Below, one piece after another: positions 1-7,494 of a stretch of DNA of 64,000 nucleotides. The stretch comes from an uncultured Phocaeicola sp. (GTDB lineage Bacteria; Bacteroidota; Bacteroidia; Bacteroidales; Bacteroidaceae), in the NCBI GenBank assembly GCA_948566455.1, contig CAOYQO010000001.1:1-64000 (forward strand), written 5' to 3'. The translations under genes were made by a program, and so were the position numbers. The notes below the pieces were generated by a model. That model was not told the origin of the DNA and made no database searches. It was given only the letters and a program-made list of their open reading frames with translations. Positions within the stretch are counted from its first letter, which is position 1. The number at the start of each line of letters is the position of its first letter.

Positions 1-51
1 TTTGCCGTTACTATGCAAGTAATTCCAATAAACGCATTAATTATACTGTTT

Positions 52-285
52 ATGAAGAATATAGAACTTTCCATCAAAAGAGGAGACCGTGTGTGGGTGA
101 AGGTTTATAATGAACGAAATGGCTCATTCACTTCGCGTATGGCGGAGGTCATATCTATATTGCAAATGTATGTTTCCGGGGCAGACGTACCGTATGTAGC
201 ATTGCGTTATCTGGACGACCGCAGCTATGGATGTATTCCTTATGAACAAGTCACCGAAGTATGCGACGAGTCTTTTTCTGAATAA
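52..285 (+). CDS. Small hypothetical protein (possibly 5'-truncated)
   Basis: This is an open frame of about 77 codons from the ATG at 52. The frame is also open upstream through an ATG at 13 to the window edge, so the true start may lie outside. The product is soluble and mixed alpha/beta, beginning MKNIELSIKRGDRVWVKVYN, with no signal peptide or membrane segment. I do not recognise a family. The codons look protein-like and the strand is opposite to the operon that follows. No convincing ribosome binding site precedes either ATG. It could be a chance frame, but the balanced composition favours a real small gene. Confidence 0.4.
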   Translation: MKNIELSIKRGDRVWVKVYNERNGSFTSRMAEVISILQMYVSGADVPYVALRYLDDRSYGCIPYEQVTEVCDESFSE

Positions 286-578
286 TGACACTGTAGTTTT
301 GTTGATACTAATAGCCCGGCTTTCTTCATCCGCCAGTATCGTCTGACAAAGAAGAAAAGCAGGGCATTCTTTTATAACCAACCCGAAAACTTTCTGATAT
401 ACCAGTTCTTTACCAGTTGAGTCAGTACACAATAGGAGAGCAGAATGCCTACCAGCCACGGAAAGTAACTCAATGGAAGCGTTTGTGAACCTTAGGGCAA
501 GCGTGTCTTTCAGGATTTCCCGTTTGGCATATCCATAACCGTCATAAGCAGCAGCGGTAACCCGGAGTTTCTCTTTTC
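286..578. other. Intergenic stretch without a convincing gene
   Basis: No supported gene was found here. A minus-strand frame stays open from about 610 down to 124, reading off the end of the arginase remnant in another frame. It has no ATG start and uses codons that are rare in the neighbours. It may be debris from the rearrangement that broke the arginase gene. Confidence 0.4.
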
Positions 579-1183
579 TTACTCTTTTAATAAAGGCAAC
601 TGGTTCAGCATATTTCTGATTTTAATAGCGATACGTGGCATTGGTTCGGCTATGGTCAATCCTACCAAGTCATATTCGGAAGCAATGTCGTTAATCACGC
701 GGACTACTTCCTCGGTCTTCATACCGTCCGGTTCTACGCCGACACCTGCTATCATGTCGGCAGGATCTATCACGTCCAGGTCAAAGTGGATGACAACCTT
801 GGAAGCTTCGGTATTTTTCAGCCATTCCATAATGGCGGAACTGTTGTCCGCTGTTTCTTTCGGTGCCAGACCTTTTATGCTCAGTTCCTTTTGTCGTTCC
901 TGCATGCCTTTGTCCCATGAACGCAGTCCTACGATTAATGCTTTGGAAGCGTCAAACTTACCGGGCAGTAAGTTCATAATCTCTTCGTCACCCATTCCCA
1001 AGCAGATACCGGAACTTCCACGGTTTTCTGATTGCTGTCCGGAGCCAGCAGGTTCAGTAACTGGGCACCTAAATAATAACCTCTGGAAGAGTCTTCTGCC
1101 GGAATATCCGGCATCCAGTGATCTACAATTCCGCCTTGCCATTGCGGATAAATCAGGCGGAGAGGAGTGGTTTCTTTCTTCAT
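579..1183 (-). pseudogene. Arginase/agmatinase-family pseudogene (internal deletion plus frameshift)
   Basis: The start at 1183 (MKKETTPLRLIYPQWQGG) reads as the N-terminus of the Bacteroides arginase-like (ureohydrolase) family up to about residue 59 (VEVPVS), then goes out of frame and stops. The homologous C-terminal half resumes in another frame with CLGMGDEEIM and runs to a stop at 579. It keeps the last metal motif, HFDLDVIDP, and the IAEPMPR segment. The middle of the family, which carries the GGE/DHS-type motif and the DAHxD metal ligands, is missing from both frames. That amounts to roughly 80 codons by comparison with the remembered family length. Two of the binuclear manganese site motifs are therefore gone and the enzyme cannot be active. 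It sits 26 bp downstream of the Nudix gene as the last member of that operon. Confidence 0.8.
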
Positions 1184-1209
1184 ATCTTTACTTTTTACGG
1201 GTTGTCGTT

Positions 1210-1836
1210 TTAGTCGAATAGCACCTTCCAGTTTTCATCCTGATAGGCGGCGAAACACATGGCTATCTGTTCTTTGCTGTTCTTTTCTTCGGCTAACTCC
1301 GGTATCTCATCCATAGAAAAATATCTGCTTTCAGTTGTTTCTATGTTGCTTTGAAAACTCCCGCCTGTAACTTCGCAAAGAACAAAGGCTTTGCAGACAT
1401 TGTATGCATAAGGAGGCACGTTGTGCAGGTTTCTATCCTGCAAAGCAATCAGGCGTACGGCCTTTACATCCAGTCCGGCTTCTTCTTTAACTTCTTTCTC
1501 TGTATTGGTTTTGATGCTTTGGTTGACGTCTACCCAGCCACCGGGCATAGACCATACACCGGCTTTTTCCTTTACCAGGAGTATTTTCCCGTCTTTAAAG
1601 ATGGCGGCACGGGTATCCAGTTTAGGTGTTTGGAAACCGGTTTCATTGCAGAATAATTCTTTTACCTTCTCTACCGGCAGATCGCTTTGATGGCTCATGA
1701 TCTCTGCCGATATTTCCCGGATACGTTCAAAACGCTCGATGTCGAAGGGATCGCGGGAGTAGGTCAGTCCTGCCTGAGCTATGAATTGTAATTCCTTGGC
1801 CCATTCGAGCCAGTGGGGATCAGTGTTCTTGTTCAT
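1210..1836 (-). CDS. Nudix hydrolase, ADP-ribose pyrophosphatase-like
   Basis: This 208-residue protein has an N-terminal helical domain (about residues 1-65) like the Nudix_N_2 domain of ADP-sugar pyrophosphatases. A Nudix fold follows. The Nudix box is seen as GGWVDVNQSIKTNTEKEV followed by KEEAGL. It keeps the EVKEE metal-binding core, but the first conserved Glu (GX5E) is Gln and the Arg of REUXEE is Lys. Family knowledge predicts hydrolysis of nucleoside diphosphate-X substrates such as ADP-ribose; the exact substrate is unknown. Its ATG overlaps the stop of the upstream beta-lactamase gene by 4 bp (ATGA), so the two are translationally coupled. Because the altered Glu is not one of the core metal ligands, activity is probably kept. 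Confidence 0.85.
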   Translation of the reverse strand: MNKNTDPHWLEWAKELQFIAQAGLTYSRDPFDIERFERIREISAEIMSHQSDLPVEKVKELFCNETGFQTPKLDTRAAIFKDGKILLVKEKAGVWSMPGGWVDVNQSIKTNTEKEVKEEAGLDVKAVRLIALQDRNLHNVPPYAYNVCKAFVLCEVTGGSFQSNIETTESRYFSMDEIPELAEEKNSKEQIAMCFAAYQDENWKVLFD

Positions 1837-2738
1837 TGGATATCTGAGTTTAAAGTATCATATACAATTTGGGATATACTGGCGATGATAGCTGCATTAT
1901 CTGCATCGGTTTCCTGCGACTCCATGACGAAGACAGCTATATAATATTTCTGTCCGTTGGGCAGGATAACAAAGCCTGCATCATTATCAGCGATCTTTAT
2001 CCCTTCCGGAGTCCGGTCGGAAGAACCTGTCTTATGACCTACGATTACGTCAGCGGGTAACTGGCCTTTCAGCTTATCTTTGCCGGTAGAAGTTTCCTGC
2101 ATGATTGCTTGAAGGAAGTCTTTGTATTGAGTTCCAAATAAGGGTTGCTTGTCGGCTATATTCAATAATCTGACTACTTCTTCCGGAGTACTCCAGTTCA
2201 GATAAGCATCTCCGGAGGTATGCATGAGGGTTTCTGTTGCCGCAAGATTACAATCTTTTATTCCTAATGATTTCACATACTCATTTACTTGCTCTATACC
2301 GCCGACATATTCTATAAGGATATCACATGTATTGTTATCGCTTTTCGAAATGGTGTATTTTAGCAACTCTCCGAGAGAAATTGTAATATTCTGATCGGGA
2401 AATTTATCTCTTAACGGACTGTATGTGTTGGGCGTCAGTTGAGAAGACTTCACTTCAATAAGACTATCTAAAGCAATATGCCCTTTATCCATCTTATCCA
2501 GAACAGCTAGTCCCACATGAAACTTGAAGATGCTTAACAGGGGGAAATGGATTTGGTTATTATAAACGGCTACAGTCTCATCATTGGCGAGTACGGCAAC
2601 GCCTACCGTAGCTTTCTTATCTTTCAGAAGGGAATCTATTTGTTGTTCTATCTTCTGTTTCGGGGTGCGGTTGGTGGTATTGCATGCACTGAACAAGATT
2701 GCCAGCGCTATACAGCTTAAAAAGAATTTTGCTTTCAT
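1833..2738 (-). CDS. Class A beta-lactamase (Bacteroides CblA/CepA-like), lipoprotein
   Basis: A 301-residue serine beta-lactamase. All class A motifs are visible: SxxK as SIFK at 69-72, SDN at 133-135, a Glu at about 169 in the ATETLMH segment that fits the general-base Glu166 position, and KTG at 236-238. The N-terminus has a hydrophobic signal ending in the lipobox LFSAC (Cys19), so the enzyme is probably a membrane-anchored lipoprotein facing the periplasm. Members of the Bacteroides branch (CblA, CepA, CfxA) hydrolyse mainly cephalosporins; substrate range here is inference. It lies 48 bp downstream of a LuxR-type regulator gene on the same strand and is coupled to the Nudix gene after it. 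Confidence 0.93.
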   Translation of the reverse strand: MKAKFFLSCIALAILFSACNTTNRTPKQKIEQQIDSLLKDKKATVGVAVLANDETVAVYNNQIHFPLLSIFKFHVGLAVLDKMDKGHIALDSLIEVKSSQLTPNTYSPLRDKFPDQNITISLGELLKYTISKSDNNTCDILIEYVGGIEQVNEYVKSLGIKDCNLAATETLMHTSGDAYLNWSTPEEVVRLLNIADKQPLFGTQYKDFLQAIMQETSTGKDKLKGQLPADVIVGHKTGSSDRTPEGIKIADNDAGFVILPNGQKYYIAVFVMESQETDADNAAIIASISQIVYDTLNSDIQ

Positions 2739-2785
2739 AAATGTACTTTAGTGAGTTAATATTAATCCCGGTTTTACTTCTCTTA

Positions 2786-3538
2786 TCATAACAAGTGCAA
2801 TTCTTTAGCAATCCGGCAAGCTTCAATAGAATTGTTTACCTGAAGTTTCTCCAGGATATTTTGCCGGTGCCGGTTTACGGTGTTTATACTAATGGATAAT
2901 GTCTGGGCAATGTCCTTACTCATTTTTCCCTTATTTATCAATTGCAGGATTTCTTTTTCCCGCTCTGACAACAGGTCGTTGCAATTCTGCTTTTCCAGTT
3001 CGAGGGTTTGCCCGTCTGCCGAGTTAAGAATGGTGCAACTTAACGATGTATCCATTGAAAAGTTGTAAAGGCATAAGGATAACCATACACTTCCGTTTGA
3101 GTGGCTCGCTATATAAAACATCCTGTGCAAGATGTGTACATACCTGCCTGAATGATCGCGCATGCGCATATTGTGTATAAGGTAGTAGTCCGGACGTTTC
3201 TTTTCCGGAACACTTTTCAGAAAGTGGAAGAAGCGGAGTTCTTGCAAATGCTTTTCTTGTAAGTCATCCGGATGGATGTGACTGAATATTTCTTCTTCCC
3301 ATATCGACTGAATGGTCTTGGCGGTATTTCGTTCTGCCAGTCCCAGTTTCTCGGCTACTCCGCCGTAATAAATATAACTAATATTGGCTTTCATATCGCT
3401 CAACACCGCTATGGCATTTTCGGTTTGTGCATATATGGAAGCTATATGTTTGCACTCATTCAGGCGTTCCGTCTGTTTCTGTTCTTCGGTGAACGCTTGT
3501 TTCAGTAGCTCTTTTTTCAGTTTATTTACGATGTCCAT
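2786..3538 (-). CDS. PAS-like / LuxR-type transcriptional regulator
   Basis: A 250-residue protein. An N-terminal helical stretch (1-35) leads into a PAS-like sensory region (about 38-180) containing IFSHIHPDDLQEKH, a typical PAS segment. A C-terminal LuxR helix-turn-helix follows (about 187-250: LLSEREKEILQLINKGKMSK, then IAQTLSISINTVNRHRQNIL). There is no receiver domain. It probably senses a ligand or redox cue in the cytoplasm and binds DNA. It is the first gene of the minus-strand set with the beta-lactamase, Nudix and arginase remnant, and diverges from the acetyltransferase at 3652. The divergent gap carries the acetyltransferase promoter and may hold its operator. The signal it senses is unknown. 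Confidence 0.85.
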   Translation of the reverse strand: MDIVNKLKKELLKQAFTEEQKQTERLNECKHIASIYAQTENAIAVLSDMKANISYIYYGGVAEKLGLAERNTAKTIQSIWEEEIFSHIHPDDLQEKHLQELRFFHFLKSVPEKKRPDYYLIHNMRMRDHSGRYVHILHRMFYIASHSNGSVWLSLCLYNFSMDTSLSCTILNSADGQTLELEKQNCNDLLSEREKEILQLINKGKMSKDIAQTLSISINTVNRHRQNILEKLQVNNSIEACRIAKELHLL

Positions 3539-3573
3539 ACGGTATGGAGATGGAAAAATGGTTATTAATCAGT

Positions 3574-3605
3574 ATTGCCGACTTATCTGTAAGCCTTTAC
3601 CTTTG
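3574..3605 (+). promoter_or_regulatory. Bacteroides-type promoter of the acetyltransferase gene
   Basis: The -33 element ATTG at 3574-3577, a 20-nt spacer and the -7 element TACCTTTG at 3598-3605 match the Bacteroides consensus TTTG-N19/20-TAnnTTTG. Transcription should begin near 3612, about 40 nt before the ATG at 3652. Confidence 0.6.
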
Positions 3606-3651
3606 CAAAGGTAATGAAAACTAATGGTTATTTATTTAGGTGCAATAAATT

Positions 3652-4209
3652 ATGGAGAGTGAAAAAGCAAAAGCGAAAGCCGGGAAATTGTATGATGCCA
3701 ATAATGATATAGAGCTTGTGTCGGAGAGGGAAGCTTGCAAAGAAGTATGTTATGAACTGAATAGCTTGCGCCCTTCACAGAAGAAGGAGCGGGAGAGCAT
3801 TATCCGCCGACTGTTTGGTAAGACCGGAAAATCTTTCCTGATAGAACAGCCGTTTTATTGTGATTACGGATATAATATCGAAATAGGGGAGAACTTCTAT
3901 TCGAATGTGAATTGCGTCATTCTGGATGGAGCTAAAGTTACATTTGGCGATAATGTTTTTGTGGCTCCGAATTGTGGTTTCTATACTGCCGGACATGCCT
4001 TGGATGCGGAACAGAGAATCCAAGGGCTTGAATATGCTTATCCTATCACTATCGGAAATAATGTGTGGATTGGTGCCCAGGTCTGTGTGTTGCCGGGAGT
4101 GACGATTGGTGATAATACGATTATTGGTGCCGGAAGTGTGGTTACAAAGAGTATTCCTGCCAATGTGCTGGCTGTCGGTAATCCTTGCCGGGTGGTTCGT
4201 CAGATATAA
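3652..4209 (+). CDS. Sugar O-acetyltransferase (maltose/galactoside acetyltransferase family)
   Basis: This 185-residue protein matches the Maa/LacA/NodL family in length and layout. It has an N-terminal helical Mac domain (1-60) and a left-handed beta-helix of hexapeptide repeats (about 65-170, for example ITIGNNVWIGAQ and VTIGDNTIIGAGSVV). The catalytic His is seen as His115 in FYTAGHALD. It transfers acetyl from acetyl-CoA to a sugar hydroxyl in the cytoplasm. A promoter lies at 3574-3605. The next gene follows after 30 bp and may be co-transcribed. Confidence 0.92.
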   Translation: MESEKAKAKAGKLYDANNDIELVSEREACKEVCYELNSLRPSQKKERESIIRRLFGKTGKSFLIEQPFYCDYGYNIEIGENFYSNVNCVILDGAKVTFGDNVFVAPNCGFYTAGHALDAEQRIQGLEYAYPITIGNNVWIGAQVCVLPGVTIGDNTIIGAGSVVTKSIPANVLAVGNPCRVVRQI

Positions 4210-4239
4210 GAATAACGATTAATTAAAATAACACGAAAA

Positions 4240-4890
4240 ATGAAGAAATTACTTTTTGGCCTGTTGATGGCTGTTGTGGCGCAAACTTCTTTTGCGCAGA
4301 CGTTAGAGAAAATGCAATGGTTTAATGAACCCGAACAGTGGGAGATAAAAGATAAAACCCTTTCGATGTTTGTCACTCCGCAAAGCGATTACTGGCGCAT
4401 CTCCCATTATGGTTTTACGGTAGATGACGCTCCTTTCTATTATTCGGTTTATGGTGGCGAGTTCGAGGCGAAGGTGAAGATAACAGGTGGTTATAAAGAG
4501 CGTTTCGACCAGGCGGGACTAATGCTCCGCATCGACCATGAGAACTATATCAAAGCAGGTATAGAGTTTGTGGACGGAAAGTTTAATCTGAGTACAGTAG
4601 TCACCCATAAGACAAGTGATTGGAGTGTGATTACTCTGGATAAGCCGGTTCCATATATCTGGATTAAGGCAGTCCGTCGTCTGGATGCGGTTGAAATCTT
4701 CTATTCCTTTGATGATAAGACGTATATAATGATGCGCAATGCATGGTTACAAGACAATATTCCCGTTAAGGTGGGGTTGATGGCAGCCTGCCCGGACGGA
4801 GATGGATTTAAGGTTAAGTTTGAGAATTTTAAGGTGAAGCATCTGCCTGATATGCGCAGGGTGGATTGGTTGAAGAAGAATACGGAATAA
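4240..4890 (+). CDS. DUF1349 family secreted protein
   Basis: A 216-residue protein with a signal peptide predicted to be cleaved after TSFA (residue 19). The rest matches the DUF1349 family, a concanavalin-like beta-sandwich. The landmarks are the N-terminal WFNEPEQWEI, the DQAGLMLRID block at about 91-100 and the C-terminal VGLMAACPDGDGFKVKFENF. The family's function is not established; a carbohydrate-binding role is inferred from the fold. It sits in the periplasm or on the cell surface. It lies 30 bp downstream of the acetyltransferase and is followed by a hairpin terminator. Confidence 0.85.
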   Translation: MKKLLFGLLMAVVAQTSFAQTLEKMQWFNEPEQWEIKDKTLSMFVTPQSDYWRISHYGFTVDDAPFYYSVYGGEFEAKVKITGGYKERFDQAGLMLRIDHENYIKAGIEFVDGKFNLSTVVTHKTSDWSVITLDKPVPYIWIKAVRRLDAVEIFYSFDDKTYIMMRNAWLQDNIPVKVGLMAACPDGDGFKVKFENFKVKHLPDMRRVDWLKKNTE

Positions 4891-4926
4891 CACGTTGTGT
4901 TTATGTCACTTCAGGTAATAGAGCAT

Positions 4927-4968
4927 AGAGTGGCTGTCCGGTCAGGAACAGCTACTCTTTGTGTTTTC
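4927..4968 (+). terminator. Rho-independent terminator
   Basis: The arms AGAGTGGCTGT (4927-4937) and ACAGCTACTCT (4948-4958), with one wobble or mismatch, form a hairpin followed by the T-rich TTTGTGTTTT. It ends the DUF1349 transcript and also sits at the 3' end of the opposing antitoxin-like gene. Confidence 0.75.
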
Positions 4969-4993
4969 TGATGGTATACTCCTTTCAACACCT

Positions 4994-5251
4994 TCATTTG
5001 GCCAAATCCTCCCACATTTTATCAGACTCTTTCTCTATATCCATATCTGCGGGAAGCTCTCCTATCACCATATCCTGCACTTCTTTGGAAATAGGGCGTG
5101 TATGTCTGGGCTTGCTTTTAACCGCAGGACCGTTTATGGTCAATAGATCGCCAAGCTTTTTCTTTACCTCTGCTAACAATGAGGCGTTATCAATACTCAG
5201 TATGGCGTGTGCCAGGCGAGCTTTATCGGCTTCAAGTTCTAATGTTGTCAT
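4994..5251 (-). CDS. Orphan antitoxin-like small protein
   Basis: An 85-residue acidic protein starting MTTLELEADKARLAHAILSI. The pattern xTxELExxKAxLAxxIL is typical of Bacteroidetes antitoxins paired with RelE/ParE toxins (recognition from memory). It has a linker and a C-terminal acidic helix ending DKMWEDLAK. An unusually strong Shine-Dalgarno (AAGGAGGT) precedes the ATG, and a -7 box (TACCTTTG) lies about 40 nt upstream. No toxin gene follows: the 100 bp to the convergent DUF1349 gene are mostly a terminator. It is either a solitary antitoxin or a toxin-antitoxin remnant. Confidence 0.65.
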   Translation of the reverse strand: MTTLELEADKARLAHAILSIDNASLLAEVKKKLGDLLTINGPAVKSKPRHTRPISKEVQDMVIGELPADMDIEKESDKMWEDLAK

Positions 5252-5290
5252 AATTCTACCTCCTTATTGTTTAGTATGATGCTACTTCTG

Positions 5291-5298
5291 CAAAGGTA
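5291..5298 (-). promoter_or_regulatory. -7 box of the antitoxin-like gene
   Basis: Read on the minus strand this is TACCTTTG, matching the Bacteroides -7 consensus and placing the transcript start near 5284, about 33 nt before the ATG. No good -33 TTTG is visible at the expected distance. Confidence 0.45.
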
Positions 5299-5376
5299 AC
5301 AATGTTTTTGGAAAAAGGTTACGCTGTGCGATTGAAATCGTACTTCATTAGCTATAATAAACATATTACACGAAGT

Positions 5377-5407
5377 TCATATAACTTATGAAATTTGAGT
5401 TATATGA
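5377..5407. repeat. 10-bp perfect inverted repeat upstream of the P1B ATPase operon
   Basis: The arms TCATATAACT (5377-5386) and AGTTATATGA (5398-5407) are perfectly complementary across an 11-nt spacer. The repeat lies about 100 bp before the putative -7 box of the metal-efflux operon. It could be an operator or a weak hairpin; the sequence alone does not decide. Confidence 0.5.
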
Positions 5408-5503
5408 GTATGTATTTGATTGAATTCATCTATACCCGGATGAAGAGACACGACCTATGAATTCCTGTATCACCTTTGCAACCCGGTTGCACTCCCCATC
5501 CCT

Positions 5504-5511
5504 TACCTTTG
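5504..5511 (+). promoter_or_regulatory. -7 box of the metal ATPase operon
   Basis: TACCTTTG fits the Bacteroides -7 element and lies 28 nt before the ATG at 5540. The -33 region is not a clear match, which would fit a regulated promoter. Confidence 0.45.
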
Positions 5512-5539
5512 TACCGGACAAAATAATAAGATTAAGATT

Positions 5540-7489
5540 ATGGAAACAAAATGTCAGTGTTGTTGTGCACATACACATACTTCTCCGCAGAGCAAAGAGA
5601 AAGAGCAATCTATAATCCGTAAGATAGGAGCTCCGGTGCTATCAGGTATATTCCTTATCACGGGTATCATCTTCCAGCATCAGGAATGGGTAGGATTCAG
5701 CCATCCGGTGGTTGAATTTTGCTGGTTCCTGTTGGGCTTCCTGCCCGTGGGACTTCCTGTGATGCGCGAAGCATGGGAGGGCATCTTGCGGAAAGACTGG
5801 TTCAATGAATTCTCCCTGATGGCTTTAGCCTCCCTCGGAGCATTCTATATCGGAGAATATCCGGAAGCGCTTGCCGTGATGCTACTCTATACTCTGGGAG
5901 AGATGTTGCAGGATAAAGCCGTGAACCAGGCTACCCGCAATATCCGTGGCCTGCTCGATGTGCGCCCCGAACGGGTGGATGTATATCGTGAAAACACGCT
6001 CCGCACAGTCTCTCCCCGTGACGTCAATGTGGGAGAAACCATTGAAGTAAAACCCGGCGAGCGTGTTCCTCTGGACGGAACTCTGCAAAACCCGCAGGCC
6101 GTTTTCGATACTTCGGCGCTGACCGGAGAGAGCATGCCCCGCAATGTTTCCGCAGGCGGTGATGTCCTTGCCGGTATGATTGTCAGCGGACAGGCAGTGC
6201 GCATACTGGTGACGAAACCTTACGACCACAGCACGCTGGCACGCATCCTTAACCTTGTGCAGGACGCAGCAGAGCGCAAAGCGCCCGCCGAACTGTTTAT
6301 CCGGCGGTTTGCCCGCATCTATACACCGATAGTCGTGCTTCTGGCTGTCCTGATAGTAGCCCTTCCCGCACTTGTTGCGGCGGTGCACCCGGGCTTCGAC
6401 TATGTGTTCAACGATTGGCTCTATCGTGGCTTGGTGTTTCTCGTAATATCCTGCCCGTGCGCACTGATTATCAGTATCCCGTTGGGCTATTTCGGAGGAA
6501 TAGGGGCGGCCTCCCGCATGGGTATCCTGTTTAAGGGAAGCAATTATCTGGATGCCATCACCCGCGTGAATGCCATCGTCTTCGACAAAACAGGTACGCT
6601 GACCACCGGCAGTTTCCGCGTGACGTCCATACAGGCGGCCGGTCTGCCGGAAGATGAATTGCTGCGACTGGTGCTGTCCGTAGAAAAGAAGAGCACCCAT
6701 CCTGTGGCACAAGCCGTTGCCCGCTTCGCAGCCGAACGGGGTGTAGAACCTCTGGAAGTAACTACATTGAATGAACTGGCAGGCTATGGCCTGGAGGCCG
6801 AAGTAGGGAGCCGCAAAGTCCTTGTCGGCAACATCCGCCTGTTGAAGGACCGCAAGATATCCGTACCCGAAGAACTGACAGACTGTGTAGCCACTGTCGT
6901 AGTCTGTGCCGTCGATGGGCGGTATGCCGGTTGCCTGCTGCTTTCGGACACTCTGAAGGAGGATGCCACGGATGCTATAAAAAAATTAAAGGCTTTAAAA
7001 ATAGATAATATTCAAATGTTATCTGGTGATAAACAGGAGATTGTTGATATCTTTGCCGCAGAATTAGGCATTGACAAGGCTTACGGTGACCTGCTTCCCG
7101 AAGATAAAGCCGTCCATCTGGAACAGCTCAATTCTGCCCCGGACGTGTCCGTAGCCTTTGTGGGCGATGGTATGAATGACGCTCCCGTACTGGCTCTCTG
7201 TGATGTGGGGATTGCGATGGGAGGGCTGGGTTCGGATGCCGCCATCGAAAGTGCAGATGTAGTTATCCAGACCGACCAACCGTCGCGGGTGGCGACAGCC
7301 ATTTCCATCGGACGAGCCACAAGACGGATTGTGATGCAAAATATTATCGGTGCCATCACCGTGAAAATATTGGTTCTGATTGCGGGCGCCTTTGGCTTTG
7401 CCACGCTATGGGCGGCGGTGTTTGCCGATGTCGGAGTGGCTTTGCTGGTTGTTCTCAATTCGGTCCGCATATTAGGTAAGAAGTTCTGA
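5540..7489 (+). CDS. P1B-type heavy-metal-translocating ATPase (Zn/Cd/Pb type)
   Basis: A 649-residue inner-membrane pump. It starts with a short Cys/His-rich tail (CQCCCAHTHT) in place of a full metal-binding domain. Transmembrane pairs and the actuator TGES (195-198) follow, then the in-membrane CPC motif (305-307), the phosphorylation site DKTGT (Asp349) and the hinge GDGMND (542-547). The CPC motif and C-terminal DVGVALLVVLNSVRIL are typical of P1B-2 exporters, which expel Zn, Cd or Pb using ATP; the metal is inferred. The Fur-family gene begins 5 bp later, so the operon probably responds to metal. A ~100-bp patch at 6974-7078 is much more AT-rich than the rest of the gene. Confidence 0.93.
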   Translation: METKCQCCCAHTHTSPQSKEKEQSIIRKIGAPVLSGIFLITGIIFQHQEWVGFSHPVVEFCWFLLGFLPVGLPVMREAWEGILRKDWFNEFSLMALASLGAFYIGEYPEALAVMLLYTLGEMLQDKAVNQATRNIRGLLDVRPERVDVYRENTLRTVSPRDVNVGETIEVKPGERVPLDGTLQNPQAVFDTSALTGESMPRNVSAGGDVLAGMIVSGQAVRILVTKPYDHSTLARILNLVQDAAERKAPAELFIRRFARIYTPIVVLLAVLIVALPALVAAVHPGFDYVFNDWLYRGLVFLVISCPCALIISIPLGYFGGIGAASRMGILFKGSNYLDAITRVNAIVFDKTGTLTTGSFRVTSIQAAGLPEDELLRLVLSVEKKSTHPVAQAVARFAAERGVEPLEVTTLNELAGYGLEAEVGSRKVLVGNIRLLKDRKISVPEELTDCVATVVVCAVDGRYAGCLLLSDTLKEDATDAIKKLKALKIDNIQMLSGDKQEIVDIFAAELGIDKAYGDLLPEDKAVHLEQLNSAPDVSVAFVGDGMNDAPVLALCDVGIAMGGLGSDAAIESADVVIQTDQPSRVATAISIGRATRRIVMQNIIGAITVKILVLIAGAFGFATLWAAVFADVGVALLVVLNSVRILGKKF

Positions 7490-7494
7490 GTAGT

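Noticed and set aside
124..610. Minus-strand open frame after the arginase remnant as a gene
   Set aside because: It has no ATG start, overlaps another frame at both ends, and I could not relate its product to a family.
652..1221. Long plus-strand frame opposite the arginase remnant and Nudix start
   Set aside because: It is the complement of a recognisable gene and has no family match or ribosome binding site.
4959..5279. Plus-strand frame over the antitoxin-like gene
   Set aside because: The opposite strand has the strong Shine-Dalgarno, a -7 box and protein-like composition.
5882..6712. Long minus-strand frame inside the P1B ATPase gene
   Set aside because: The plus strand carries a full set of ATPase motifs; the antisense frame is a by-product of its codon bias.
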